From NCBI GenBank assembly GCA_945862065.1, contig CAMAWT010000016.1:1-64000 (forward strand): DNA of 64,000 nt. The letters run 5' to 3'. Shown here piece after piece: positions 36,198-44,701 of the stretch. The translations under genes and the position numbers were made by a program. The notes beneath the pieces were generated by a model. The model was given only the letters and a program-made list of their open reading frames with translations. It was not told the DNA's origin and searched no databases. The number at the start of each line of letters is the position of its first letter. Position 1 is the first letter of the stretch. The DNA is from Flavobacterium psychrophilum. GTDB lineage: Bacteria; Bacteroidota; Bacteroidia; Flavobacteriales; Flavobacteriaceae.

Positions 36198-36283
36198 TGA
36201 TTATAATGCAAAAATCGGTAAAGTATTGGTTAAATGAAAGGATATGGGTGAATTTTTATAATATCAAAAATATATACATAAAA

Positions 36284-36409
36284 ATTAGAAGCACAAAATC
36301 CCATTTCAGAAGCTATTTTGTCCCGCTCTCGCCTTTATCTGCCTTGCCCTCCGGGACTGCGGCAGGATATCGGCTCCATCGGGGCTAAAATTGACAATTA
36401 GTTTTTCAG
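36284..36409 (+). repeat. Dispersed palindromic element, copy 4
   Basis: It has the same 126-bp length and ends as copy 1 at 15698. Core GTCCCGCTCTCGCCTTTATC, hairpin stem CTGCC/GGCAG (instead of CTCCT/AGGAG in copy 1), then GGATATCGGC and ATCGGGGCTA. It lies upstream of serB and, unlike the other copies, does not follow a gene in its own orientation. Confidence 0.8.
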
Positions 36410-36467
36410 TTGTGGTTTTTACTTTTCTCAAGTAAACTGTATTTCAATTATTAAGTAAAAAAAAGAT

Positions 36468-36782
36468 TTAAAAAGTAATAAGCACACGAAACGTATTTTT
36501 CATATAAAAAAATGAATGACAGCTATTTACCCCCCCATTTATTACTCTATTTTTTTCCAACGGTATCAAATCCATCAAATGATTTGGTTTAATATCAAAA
36601 TAGCTACAAATTTTTTCTACGTAACAAGCCCAGGAGTGGCTGTTTCGATTTTCAATTCTGGAATAGGCGGATTGTGAAATATTCAAATATTCTGCGACTT
36701 CTTCTTGCGATACTCCTTTGTTTTTTCGCAGGGCTTTTATTTGTTTTCCAATGGCTACATTCATATTATTAAGTTTTGGCAT
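36468..36782 (-). CDS. XRE-family helix-turn-helix regulator
   Basis: The 104-residue product has an HTH_3 domain at residues 8-67 (GKQIKALRKNKGVSQEEVAE, YLNISQSAYSRIENRNS). The C-terminal 35 residues have no known domain and include Cys and aromatic residues. It is the kind of small DNA-binding regulator found beside accessory genes and is divergent from the secreted-peptide gene at 36924, so it may control that group. This is inference from position only. Confidence 0.82.
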   Translation of the reverse strand: MPKLNNMNVAIGKQIKALRKNKGVSQEEVAEYLNISQSAYSRIENRNSHSWACYVEKICSYFDIKPNHLMDLIPLEKNRVINGGVNSCHSFFYMKNTFRVLITF

Positions 36783-36923
36783 TTAAAAAGTAAAAGTATA
36801 AAATTATTTTGATTACTTTTATGCAAAATAAGGGTAAAAATACCCGATATTCGCATAAGACTATTTTTCAATACCATGTAAGTTTGTCAAACAAATTTAT
36901 TGTTTAACAAAAAAAATAAAATT

Positions 36924-37154
36924 ATGAAAAAAGTATTTTTCTTAGGTTGCCTTTTGTTTATGACAACTGCAATTTTTGCACAAGATTCAACACTTGAACG
37001 TAGACGACCAGGTTGTAGACAATGGACTATCTCAATTTTTGGGTACACAATTCTTGAGCACAATTTGATGCTTGTAAAAATTCCGATGGGAATTGGGATT
37101 GGGGTGGAAATGGTTCAACACCTAATGTGCCTTAAACTATTTTTTGGGGCGTAA
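36924..37154 (+). pseudogene. Small secreted Cys-containing peptide gene with a probable frameshift
   Basis: ATG at 36924 gives a clean signal peptide (MKKVFFLGCLLFMTTAIFAQ) and DSTLERRRPGCRQWTISIFG. As written, the frame runs to 37154, ending inside the downstream terminator stem. After about residue 47 the neighbouring frame reads FDACKNSDGNWDWGGNGS-TPNVP and stops at 37135, just before the terminator. One missing T in the AATTT near 37060 would join the two into a 70-residue protein whose mature part has two Cys. A natural frameshift or a sequence error are both possible. No known family. Confidence 0.6.
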
Positions 37155-37170
37155 TAGCCCCAAATTTTTT
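37139..37170 (+). terminator. Terminator after the secreted-peptide gene
   Basis: TTTGGGGC and GCCCCAAA form an 8-bp stem around GTAATA, followed by TTTTTT. The written frame's stop codon falls within the loop, while the alternative-frame stop (37133-37135) precedes the stem. Confidence 0.85.
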
Positions 37171-37192
37171 AAATATTTTTAATTAAATTTAA

Positions 37193-38008
37193 ATGAAAAA
37201 AATGAAATTATTTATTTTAACAATTTTATGCTCTGTACAATTGTTGAACGCTCAAGATACTATAAAATTAAAAGAAATTACATTAAAAAAAACTGTAAAA
37301 TTAAAACCATTACTAAAAAAAATAAAATATAATTTAGTTAATGATATAGATACATTAGCCACTAATTTTAAAATAGAGCAATTTTCCTCTATTAATAATT
37401 CAGAACTTTTCAATATAAATGATACACTAATATTAAAAATTAAAAGTTTTAATAATAAATTCACAAAAAAATATCCAAAACATATAATAAAATTAATAGA
37501 AGATATAAATAATACTCGATTTAAAAATTATATTGAAAATTCTTCTCCAATTGGTTGGATTAGTAATTATCCTCTTCGGAAAAATCTTAACACAATTGAA
37601 TTAGATTTCATTAAAAACAATAAATATTATAAATACAATCATGAAAAAATTAATGACAGTATAAATATTCTAAATTTTAAATCAGATAGTACTTACGTAG
37701 GATATATATTATACAATTGCAAAACATTTAAACCTAAAAGAATTTCTTATGAGTCAATTTTTCCATATGAATTTACACACTCTAGTTCACAAAATTTAAA
37801 TAGCAATTTAACTTTTAAAAGTACTTGGACGTATTTAGTTGAAAAAGTAAATATTCAATTTATTGAAATTAAAAATAAGTTAGCATTATCAAAAATTACT
37901 ATAACAGAAAAAATTGAGAATTTTAAATATGAAAGCTATGATAAAAAAGGAAATTTAATATTTAATGACAAAAATGATTATGAGACAATATTTAATTTAA
38001 TTCGATGA
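37193..38008 (+). CDS. Exported protein of unknown function, AT-rich
   Basis: The 271-residue product has a signal peptide (to about residue 21, LLNAQ). The mature part is very rich in Asn, Ile and Lys and reads as alternating strands and charged turns (DTIKLKEITLKKTVKLKPL at its start). No catalytic motif was recognised. Its stop overlaps the start of the thioredoxin-like gene by 4 bp (ATGA), so the two are translationally coupled. Base composition is more AT-rich than the core genes on either side, consistent with an accessory origin. A start at 37202 is also possible. Confidence 0.75.
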   Translation: MKKMKLFILTILCSVQLLNAQDTIKLKEITLKKTVKLKPLLKKIKYNLVNDIDTLATNFKIEQFSSINNSELFNINDTLILKIKSFNNKFTKKYPKHIIKLIEDINNTRFKNYIENSSPIGWISNYPLRKNLNTIELDFIKNNKYYKYNHEKINDSINILNFKSDSTYVGYILYNCKTFKPKRISYESIFPYEFTHSSSQNLNSNLTFKSTWTYLVEKVNIQFIEIKNKLALSKITITEKIENFKYESYDKKGNLIFNDKNDYETIFNLIR

Positions 38009-38487
38009 AAAAAATTAAATATTTATTATACCTTTTACTATTTATTATTGGAAGTTCCATTTTATATGATAAATTCCGACCTGATATTCTTGAATTACAA
38101 AATATAAATAACTCAACATATGATAGAACTAAATTTGAAAAAGGTAAACATATCTTTATATATTTCTCTCTAGGTTGTGGCAAATGTTCAAGTTTGATTA
38201 AAAAGATAGAAAGTAATAGAAAATATCAGAAAAATCAGAAAATTTGGTATGTAACAAGTCATAGCAATGTTGAGAATATAAAATTTTATTGTAAACGAAT
38301 CGGAATAAAAGACTTAAGTGTAATTTTAATTGATAATCATAATTCTATTGAAAAAATTTTTAAACTCAATTTTGTTGTAAATTATCCAACAATATGTATT
38401 TATGACAAAAAAATGAAAGTAAGAGAAGTAATAGAAAATATAGATGAAAACAAATTCTTTTGTCAAATAATTAAAATTAATAATTGA
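38005..38487 (+). CDS. Membrane-anchored thioredoxin-like protein
   Basis: The 160-residue product has an N-terminal hydrophobic anchor (YLLYLLLFIIGSSILY) and a thioredoxin-like fold: FIYFSLGCGKCSSLIKKIE at about residues 51-69 places a CGKC pair (CxxC) in the right position, and VVNYPTICIYD supplies the cis-Pro segment. It likely acts on disulfides on the outer side of the inner membrane. It is coupled to the upstream exported protein and lies 0.85 kb from the two-Cys secreted-peptide gene, which could be a partner (inference). Confidence 0.78.
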   Translation: MKKIKYLLYLLLFIIGSSILYDKFRPDILELQNINNSTYDRTKFEKGKHIFIYFSLGCGKCSSLIKKIESNRKYQKNQKIWYVTSHSNVENIKFYCKRIGIKDLSVILIDNHNSIEKIFKLNFVVNYPTICIYDKKMKVREVIENIDENKFFCQIIKINN

Positions 38488-38512
38488 AGATAAAAATAAA
38501 ATTGACTTTTAA

Positions 38513-38806
38513 GATGAAATTAAAGAAGATGAGAATATATCTAACATAGTCCAAGGAGATGGTCCATGTGAGGGTCCGTGGACTATTTCAAATTATTTTC
38601 GAGAAAAAAAGTTAGAAATAACTATATATGATATGAATGGTGAAAAAAAATTCTTTAAAAAAATAAATTTAAATTTAGATAATGAAAAAAAATCATCAAA
38701 ATCTGAAGAAGTAACAGTAGAAAATATTAATTTAGCTCCAAATAAATATATTTTAAGTATAGACGATGGCAATCAATTACAAAAACAAATCATCATTATA
38801 GAATAA
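38513..38806 (+). pseudogene. Remnant of a T9SS sorting-domain-like gene
   Basis: A 97-codon open frame lacks a start codon at its 5' end and is preceded in frame by TAA (38510-38512) after KNKIDF. It encodes GDGPCEGPWTISNYF, then KLEITIYDMNGEKKFF and LAPNKYILSIDDG before IIIIE. The last 60 residues follow the strand pattern of a type A sorting domain (IYDMNG, then NLAPNKYILSI). The upstream part of the gene is missing, so this looks like the tail of a lost secreted-protein gene. Confidence 0.6.
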
Positions 38807-38837
38807 CAGCCTTATATATCAACTAAAATGAATCATT

Positions 38838-39245
38838 ATGAAAAAATTATTATTAATTCCCGTATTATTTTTATTATTAATAAGTTGTTCCAATAATAGC
38901 GACGAAGAAACTCAACCCAATTTATTGATTGGAGAGTGGAAACTTTCAGAAAAAATCATCGATGATGGAGGTGGAACAAATCCTGTATGGATGCCAATTA
39001 CAGACGGTTATGATTTTGTTTTTCTTGAAGATAATAAATTTTATACTACAAAATTCTTGGGAACATCTGGTTGCGCTGGAGGTACTTATACTGTAGCAGA
39101 CGGAATAATAACCTTAACTTTTTATTGTGGCAACACAACAATTCCTAATAAATTTAAAATATACTCTAACACCTCAAACGAGTTGATAATGGGTAATGTA
39201 AACTGTGATGAAGGATGTGAAGAAAAGCTAAAAAGAATAAATTAG
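38838..39245 (+). CDS. Lipocalin-like small lipoprotein
   Basis: The 135-residue product has a lipobox (LLISC, Cys17) and a mature domain beginning LLIGEWKLSEKIIDDGGG, the usual opening of the lipocalin-like lipoproteins of Bacteroidota (GxW followed by strands). Further strands YDFVFLEDNKFY, GGTYTVADGIITLTFY and FKIYSN fit a small barrel. Two to four Cys may form disulfides. Ligand unknown. It ends at a strong two-way terminator. Confidence 0.8.
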   Translation: MKKLLLIPVLFLLLISCSNNSDEETQPNLLIGEWKLSEKIIDDGGGTNPVWMPITDGYDFVFLEDNKFYTTKFLGTSGCAGGTYTVADGIITLTFYCGNTTIPNKFKIYSNTSNELIMGNVNCDEGCEEKLKRIN

Positions 39246-39268
39246 ATTTTTGTTAATTTTTAAAACTC

Positions 39269-39312
39269 AAATTGCGCATAGACTTTAATAAGAAGTTAAT
39301 GCGCAATTTTTT
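39269..39312. terminator. Bidirectional terminator
   Basis: AATTGCGCAT and ATGCGCAATT pair perfectly, with the inner AGACTT/AAGTT extending the stem around TAATA, and T9 follows. It serves the lipocalin-like gene (+) and the 130-residue protein gene (-). Confidence 0.88.
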
Positions 39313-39317
39313 TTTAT

Positions 39318-39710
39318 TTATTTCTCCAACAACTGCAACTGGCTTTTCAATCGTTCGGTTATCAATCCCATTATTCGTCTGTTGATGGCAGATGCATTCG
39401 TTGCATAATCAGTGTATTCTTGTTGGGTAAACAAACCAACAACAGTGCCTTTTAAAGTGTTTTTTAAAGTGATGTCTTTTTGCAAGGCATTGTCTATAAA
39501 AATTGATTTTTTGGCTAAGCCTAATTCATAAAATGAATTTTTTTGTTGCTGGATATAGGTTGTAAAAATAGCAAGTAACAAATCATTTTGAAGTTTTAAT
39601 ATGGGGCGAAGTGTATTGTTTTGAAAGAATTCCTCCATTGAAGCTACCTCATTTTGTTGACCAAATGCACTGCCTCTTAGGGTTAGCAAACCAGCGTCTC
39701 TTGTTTCCAT
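39318..39710 (-). CDS. Conserved flavobacterial protein of unknown function, 130 residues
   Basis: The product begins METRDAGLLTLRGSAFGQQN and is mainly helical. I recognise it as a conserved flavobacterial protein often labelled glyoxalase in databases, although no glyoxalase metal ligands are visible. It lacks a signal peptide and membrane segments. It sits on the same strand as clpX, 120 bp downstream of the clpX stop and beyond the clpX terminator. Function cannot be given. Confidence 0.7.
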   Translation of the reverse strand: METRDAGLLTLRGSAFGQQNEVASMEEFFQNNTLRPILKLQNDLLLAIFTTYIQQQKNSFYELGLAKKSIFIDNALQKDITLKNTLKGTVVGLFTQQEYTDYATNASAINRRIMGLITERLKSQLQLLEK

Positions 39711-39775
39711 TTTTTGTTTTGTCTATTGCCAAAGATAGGCAAATTAAAAAATTTCTAGCTCAAAATTTTAAAAAA

Positions 39776-39808
39776 TAAAGCTCAATAATAGGTATTATTG
39801 AGCTTAAC
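39776..39808 (-). terminator. Terminator after clpX
   Basis: AAGCTCAATAATA and TATTATTGAGCTT form a perfect 13-bp stem with a GG/CC centre. On the minus strand it follows the clpX stop and is succeeded by TATTTTTT. Confidence 0.85.
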
Positions 39809-39831
39809 ATTAATTATAAATGAGCTTGAAT

Positions 39832-41064
39832 TTACGAAGCTATTTCCAAACGCTTCAATAAATTTTTATTTAGTGCTTCTTCGGTGTAGGTTCTATCAAT
39901 ATGCAATGCCGTTTCATCAGAGCTTGGTAAATCGTACATAGCGTCTGTTAGTATTGCTTCACATAACGAACGAAGTCCTCTTGCGCCCAGTTTGTATTCC
40001 AACGCTTTATCTACTATAAAATCGAGTGCGTCATCATCGATAGTGAAAACAACCTCATCCATTTTAAATAGTTTGGTATATTGCTTGATCAACGCATTTT
40101 TTGGATCGGTTAAAATGGAGCGTAACGTAGCTTTATCTAAAGGATCCATGTGTGTTAATACAGGAAGTCTTCCAATAATTTCGGGTATTAATCCAAAATC
40201 TTTGATGTCTTTCGGTATGATGTATTGCAACAAATTATCTTTATCGATGTTGTCTGTATTTTTGGAAGTACTGTATCCAACAGCCGTTCGGTTCAATCGT
40301 TTCGAAATAATTCGTTCAATGCCGTCAAAAGCGCCACCTGCAATAAAAAGAATATTTTGGGTGTTCACTTCTACAAATTTTTGATCGGGATGTTTACGTC
40401 CTCCTTTTGGTGGCACGTTAACAACGGTTCCTTCCAATAATTTAAGCAACGCTTGCTGCACTCCTTCACCAGAAACGTCACGCGTTATGGATGGATTATC
40501 ACTTTTGCGGGCAATTTTGTCTATTTCGTCAATAAAAACAATGCCTCTTTCGGCTTTATCTACATCATAATCGGCGGCTTGTAACAAACGAGTTAGAATA
40601 CTTTCCACATCTTCGCCTACATAACCTGCTTCGGTTAGAACCGTTGCATCGACAATAGCTAAAGGTACATCAAGCATTCGGGCAATGGTTTTGGCAACCA
40701 ATGTTTTTCCAGTTCCGGTTTGCCCAACCATAATGATGTTGCTTTTTTCTATTTCGACATCATCATTAGTTTGCAATTGCATCAATCGTTTGTAATGATT
40801 GTAAACGGCAACCGACATTACTTTTTTGGTTTGATCTTGACCAATTACATATTCATCCAAAAAGGCACGAATATCTTTTGGCTTACGCAAAACAAGATCA
40901 GTTGAAGACTTAGTCAATGCGTTTGACTTCATTTCTTCGAGAACAATTCCGTGTGCTTGTTCTATACAATTGTCACATATATGGGCATCTACTCCTGCAA
41001 TCAACAAATTGGTTTCTGCTTTTTTTCTTCCGCAGAAGGAACATTCAAATTTTTCTTTTGCCAT
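39832..41064 (-). CDS. clpX: ATP-dependent Clp protease ATP-binding subunit ClpX
   Basis: The 410-residue product has the N-terminal C4 zinc-binding domain ([20 protein letters not shown]), Walker [10 protein letters not shown], Walker [13 protein letters not shown], and the pore and sensor motifs ([18 protein letters not shown]). It unfolds tagged substrates and feeds them to ClpP, encoded just upstream on the same strand (86 bp gap). Complete and standard. Confidence 0.97.
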   Translation of the reverse strand: MAKEKFECSFCGRKKAETNLLIAGVDAHICDNCIEQAHGIVLEEMKSNALTKSSTDLVLRKPKDIRAFLDEYVIGQDQTKKVMSVAVYNHYKRLMQLQTNDDVEIEKSNIIMVGQTGTGKTLVAKTIARMLDVPLAIVDATVLTEAGYVGEDVESILTRLLQAADYDVDKAERGIVFIDEIDKIARKSDNPSITRDVSGEGVQQALLKLLEGTVVNVPPKGGRKHPDQKFVEVNTQNILFIAGGAFDGIERIISKRLNRTAVGYSTSKNTDNIDKDNLLQYIIPKDIKDFGLIPEIIGRLPVLTHMDPLDKATLRSILTDPKNALIKQYTKLFKMDEVVFTIDDDALDFIVDKALEYKLGARGLRSLCEAILTDAMYDLPSSDETALHIDRTYTEEALNKNLLKRLEIAS

Positions 41065-41087
41065 TTTGTTTAGTTAAAAGTCATCAT

Positions 41088-41137
41088 GTCGAAAGTCATA
41101 AAGTAGCTGCTTTGCTTTAAACTTTAGGACTTTCGAC
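41088..41137. repeat. Inverted repeat in the clpP-clpX gap
   Basis: GTCGAAAGTC (41088-41097) and GACTTTCGAC (41128-41137) are perfect inverted copies 30 bp apart, with a further TTCGACTT copy beside the right arm. They could form a hairpin in the clpP-clpX transcript and influence the clpX part. They may also be simple low-complexity sequence. Confidence 0.5.
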
Positions 41138-41150
41138 TTTCGACTTGTAT

Positions 41151-41852
41151 TTATCTTCTTAATACTTCATCAATCATTCCGTATTCTTTGGCTTCGTCTG
41201 CAATCATCCAATAATCGCGTTCAGAATCTTTGAAAACCCTGTCAAATGTTTGTCCGGAGTGTGATGAAATGATTTTGTACAATTCGTCTTTTAATTTCAA
41301 CATTTCTCTCAAATTGATTTCCATATCTGATGCTACCCCTTGCGCGCCACCAGATGGTTGGTGAATCATAACTCTTGAATGTGGCAATGCCGAACGTTTA
41401 CCAGCAGCTCCTGCACAAAGCAAAACAGCTCCCATAGATGCAGCCATTCCGGTGCAAATGGTTGCTACGTCTGGCTTGATATATTGCATGGTATCATAAA
41501 TTCCCAAACCAGCATAGACGCTTCCGCCTGGTGAATTCAAATAAATTTGAATGTCTTTTGAAGCATCTACACTTTCTAAAAATAGTAATTGAGCCTGAAC
41601 AATATTTGCAATTTGGTCATCAATACCTGTTCCAAGAAAGATGATTCTGTCCATCATTAATCTTGAAAAAACGTCTAGTTGAGAAATATTCAATTGACGT
41701 TCTTCAATGATGTATGGCGTCATGCCAATCGGGTTCATGGCACTTACTATTTTGTCATAATACATGGCGTTTACACCTTGGTGTTTTGTTGCGTATTTTT
41801 TAAATTCTTTCGACATCTCGAGTGATGCTCTTGTGTTTTTACCGTAATTCAT
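41151..41852 (-). CDS. clpP: ATP-dependent Clp protease proteolytic subunit
   Basis: The 233-residue product has the complete serine-protease triad with E. coli spacing: Ser139 (GMAASMGA), His164 (MIHQP) and Asp213. The first 35 residues precede the conserved core, as often in Bacteroidota; an in-frame ATG at 41816 would give a shorter form. With ClpX it forms the cytoplasmic ClpXP protease. The order tig-clpP-clpX matches many bacteria. Confidence 0.96.
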   Translation of the reverse strand: MNYGKNTRASLEMSKEFKKYATKHQGVNAMYYDKIVSAMNPIGMTPYIIEERQLNISQLDVFSRLMMDRIIFLGTGIDDQIANIVQAQLLFLESVDASKDIQIYLNSPGGSVYAGLGIYDTMQYIKPDVATICTGMAASMGAVLLCAGAAGKRSALPHSRVMIHQPSGGAQGVASDMEINLREMLKLKDELYKIISSHSGQTFDRVFKDSERDYWMIADEAKEYGMIDEVLRR

Positions 41853-41951
41853 TTTTTAAGTTTTTGAGTTTCAAAGTTAGTGAGTTTCAAAGTAATTAAT
41901 TTAATTACCAATATCTAGTTGGTTTTGCCTTTTTCCAAATGCCTTTCTCTT

Positions 41952-42094
41952 AGCCCAGATAGAAGTGGAAATCCTTTTTTGAAAAAAAATAATTTTTCTT
42001 GACATAAAAAAGCGACCAACGGAAGCTCTTTTTATGGCTTAGAAAAATATTTTTTTTCAAGAAAGATTGGAACGAATAGCTGGATTGGCTTCTA
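41952..42094 (-). repeat. Dispersed palindromic element, copy 5 (divergent)
   Basis: The printed strand has AGCCCAGATAG, AAGTGGAAATCC, a long AT-rich hairpin (AAAAAAAATAATTTTTCTT paired with AGAAAAATATTTTTTTTCA around a GCGACC-containing loop), then AAAGATTGGAACGAATAGCTGG. The layout matches the other copies (CCCGATAG, GATATCC, hairpin, GATA, CGG). It lies downstream of the tig terminator in the tig orientation and accounts for most of the 303-bp gap before clpP. Confidence 0.65.
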
Positions 42095-42133
42095 AAAAAA
42101 TTGAGCATCAAAATTACTCATTCTGACGCTCAA
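42094..42133 (-). terminator. Terminator after tig
   Basis: On the minus strand TTGAGCGTCA pairs with TGATGCTCAA (one G-T) and is followed by TTTTTTT. It begins about 22 bp after the tig stop. Confidence 0.78.
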
Positions 42134-42155
42134 ATATACTAAAATTATATTAAAA

Positions 42156-43481
42156 TTATTCGTTGTACATTGCTGCAACAAATTGTTCGTATGTAACTTC
42201 TTTGGTTGTTGGGTTTGCCTTTTCTTTGAAAAGTTGCAACATTTTATCTGAAACCACTTGGTCTGATAAACGCTTAACTTCTTCTTGGTTTGAAAGTACT
42301 TTGGCAACAATTCCTTCTATTTCTTGGTCGGTTGGATTGGTGTTTCCGAACTGCGCCATTTGTTGACGTATTGCCTTAGATGTAAATGACTTAAGATCTT
42401 CAAAAGTGACTTGAATATTACTTTGTGACAATGCTTTTCCTTCAATTAATTGAAAACGCAATCCTTTTTCTGAGCGGTCATATTCTACAGCAGCTTCTTC
42501 TGGACTTAGTTGTTTTTCACCAACGGTTTGAAGCCATTTAATTAAAAATTCTTTCGGTAAATCAAATTTAGTATTTTCGATTAAGAAATCTTGAACATCT
42601 GCCATTAACTTTTGATCGGCTTGTTGTTCAAATTGTTTTTCAGCGTCTTCTTTTATTTTAAGTTTTAATTCTTCAACAGAAGAAACGGTACCTGGTCCGA
42701 AAAGTTTGTCGAACAATTCCTGGTTTAATTCGGCGGCTTCACGAGCAATTACTTCGTCTATCGTGAACGTTACTTCAACGTCTAAACCGTGAACGTCATC
42801 ATGAGAAATATTTAAATAATCCATCAATTTATGGTCGTCATTAAATAAACCTTTGGTATTTAAAGTAACTACATCACCTACTTTTTTCCCGATGAAGCTT
42901 TTGGCTGTTTTAGGATCTTTTAGTTCTTCTAGGTCAAATGTTGTTCTGTTATTGATGCCTTCTGCTTCGTTAGCAAAGGTTCCTGCTATATCATTTCCTT
43001 TAGCAACTTCGTGCTGCGATATGATTTTTCCGAATTGTTTTTGGATTCTTGCAACTTGGTCGTTCAACATTTTATCATCTGCCTTTACTTGGTATTTGAT
43101 GATGTTGTTTTTTGCCTCCAAATTGATTTCGAATTCTGGCACCAGTCCAATTTCGTATTCAAAAGTTAATTCTTCGGCATTCCAATCGAAATTTTCGTTT
43201 AATTTAGGAAGCGGCGTTCCTAAAAGATTTAGTCTTTCAGATTCTACAAAACGCTTTAACGCTAATTCAACAACTTTATCAACTTCTTCTATTTTGATAG
43301 CTTTTCCGTATTGTTTTTCTACTAAGTCTTTTGGAACTTGACCTTTACGAAAACCTTTTACTGTTGCTAGAGGCATTTTTTCGTTGATTCTTTTAGCAAC
43401 TTGACCTTTATAATCCATGTGAGGAACGGTCATCACAATAACTTCATTTACTGCGTCTATTGCAACTCTTTTAATATCCAT
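42156..43481 (-). CDS. tig: Trigger factor
   Basis: The 441-residue product has the ribosome-binding N-terminal domain with GFRKGQVPKDLVEKQYG (the GFRxGxxP signature, about residues 41-57). A diverged FKBP-like middle domain follows (about 155-245) and then the helical C-terminal chaperone domain. It meets nascent chains at the ribosome exit. The middle domain is less typical than in E. coli, which is usual in Bacteroidota. It precedes clpP and clpX on the same strand. Confidence 0.93.
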   Translation of the reverse strand: MDIKRVAIDAVNEVIVMTVPHMDYKGQVAKRINEKMPLATVKGFRKGQVPKDLVEKQYGKAIKIEEVDKVVELALKRFVESERLNLLGTPLPKLNENFDWNAEELTFEYEIGLVPEFEINLEAKNNIIKYQVKADDKMLNDQVARIQKQFGKIISQHEVAKGNDIAGTFANEAEGINNRTTFDLEELKDPKTAKSFIGKKVGDVVTLNTKGLFNDDHKLMDYLNISHDDVHGLDVEVTFTIDEVIAREAAELNQELFDKLFGPGTVSSVEELKLKIKEDAEKQFEQQADQKLMADVQDFLIENTKFDLPKEFLIKWLQTVGEKQLSPEEAAVEYDRSEKGLRFQLIEGKALSQSNIQVTFEDLKSFTSKAIRQQMAQFGNTNPTDQEIEGIVAKVLSNQEEVKRLSDQVVSDKMLQLFKEKANPTTKEVTYEQFVAAMYNE

Positions 43482-43506
43482 GATGATGTTAATTTACATA
43501 ATAAAA

Positions 43507-43541
43507 TTGGGTGGCAAAAGTAGTTCTTTTTTGCCACCCAA
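43507..43541 (-). terminator. Strong hairpin between the holin-family gene and tig
   Basis: TTGGGTGGCAAAA and TTTTGCCACCCAA pair over 13 bp. On the minus strand it follows the holin-family gene and precedes tig by 26 bp. The trailing U-run is weak, so it may attenuate rather than fully terminate. Confidence 0.65.
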
Positions 43542-43563
43542 ACAAGTTTTTTTAAAGGATGAT

Positions 43564-43911
43564 TTATTGCTTTTTTTCGATGAGTTTGTACACAATGGAT
43601 TGAGAAACCGAAAGCAAAACACTGAACCAAAGCGCAGACCAAAAGGAATATACATGAAATCCGTCTACAAAATGATCGCAAATCATCATTATAACAGCAT
43701 TGATTACCAATAAAAATAATCCGAGTGTAAAAAAAGTTACAGGTAACGTAAAGAAAACAAAAATGGGTTTTACAAAAATGTTTAACAATCCTAAAACAAT
43801 GGCTACATAAATAGCTGATGTAAATTCTTCAACTACAATGCTCTTTTTCATTAATGTAGCTAATAGCATTACTAAAAGTGCAGTGATTAAAATTCTAATT
43901 AATAATTTCAT
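43564..43911 (-). CDS. Phage-holin-family (4TM) membrane protein
   Basis: The 115-residue product has four hydrophobic segments with the family's pattern (LLNIFVKPIFVFFTLPVTFFTLG, then LLVINAVIMMI). Despite the name, chromosomal members of this family are common inner-membrane proteins of unknown role, and no phage genes lie nearby. Its start overlaps the end of the hydrolase gene by 17 bp, so the two are cotranscribed, together with pdxJ upstream. Confidence 0.85.
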   Translation of the reverse strand: MKLLIRILITALLVMLLATLMKKSIVVEEFTSAIYVAIVLGLLNIFVKPIFVFFTLPVTFFTLGLFLLVINAVIMMICDHFVDGFHVYSFWSALWFSVLLSVSQSIVYKLIEKKQ

Positions 43912-44701
43912 CTGAATTGATTTTGGTTAAAAAAGGGAGGGTTATTTCAAAAAATGCTTTTGGGTTTTCGGCATGAAGCCAATGCCCAACATTTGGAATC
44001 GTTTCAAAAATGGCTTTTGGGAAATGGTGTTTGATCGATTCAAAATCGGAATCAAGGATGTAGTTTGAATTTCCACCTCTGATAAATAATGTAGGTTTTT
44101 GGAAAATCGATCGATTTGGCAATGCCTTCCCTATTTCTTCAATTTTCGCATTAAAAACAGGAAGATTAAATCGAAAAGCCAGTTGTTTTGGGGTAACCCA
44201 AAATAAATTTTTGAGTAAAAATTGACGGGTACCAAAATCAGGAATATACGGATAAAGCGTTTCTTCTACATCTGATCTTGAAGGTTGTAAAGAAAAATCG
44301 ATGGCGTTTAATCCTGCTAAAATTTCTTGGTGATGGGGTGCGTAATATTTGGATCCGATGTCGGCAACCACACATTTTTCGATTAAATTTGGATGGGTCG
44401 TTGCCAAAAGCATTGCAACTTTTCCTCCCATAGAATGACCGATAATTTGGGTTGAAATGATGTTTTTATCCGAACAATAAGTAACCACATCTTGAACCAT
44501 CGCTTCATAAGAAAAATCATCCGAGTGAAAACTTTTTCCGTGATTCCGAAGGTCGATTATGTGCACATTGAAACCTGCTGTTTGATATTGCGATCCGAGT
44601 GTTTTCCAATTATCAGACATTCCCATAAAACCATGAATGATTAATAGATTTTTAGAACTTTCTGATGTGTAAATTAAACTATTTAATACTTGATGTTGCA
44701 T
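43895..44701 (-). CDS. Alpha/beta hydrolase (YbfF-like)
   Basis: The 268-residue product is a typical alpha/beta hydrolase: the oxyanion segment HGFMGMSDNW (about residues 23-32), the nucleophile Ser90 in GHSMGG, and the catalytic His in VGHWLHAENP near the C-terminus. Relatives such as YbfF are esterases of acyl-CoA or short esters; the natural substrate is unknown. It starts directly after the pdxJ stop with no gap and overlaps the holin-family gene downstream. Confidence 0.9.
   Translation of the reverse strand: MQHQVLNSLIYTSESSKNLLIIHGFMGMSDNWKTLGSQYQTAGFNVHIIDLRNHGKSFHSDDFSYEAMVQDVVTYCSDKNIISTQIIGHSMGGKVAMLLATTHPNLIEKCVVADIGSKYYAPHHQEILAGLNAIDFSLQPSRSDVEETLYPYIPDFGTRQFLLKNLFWVTPKQLAFRFNLPVFNAKIEEIGKALPNRSIFQKPTLFIRGGNSNYILDSDFESIKHHFPKAIFETIPNVGHWLHAENPKAFFEITLPFLTKINSDEIIN

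Noticed and set aside
42092..42310. 72-codon minus-strand frame overlapping the tig 3' end
   Set aside because: It overlaps tig in another frame and includes the tig terminator; no signal or domain.
43564..43911. Prophage suggested by a holin-family protein and tail-fibre-like repeats at the left edge
   Set aside because: The holin-like protein sits in a housekeeping operon with pdxJ, and no capsid, terminase, portal, integrase or lysis genes are present anywhere in the window.
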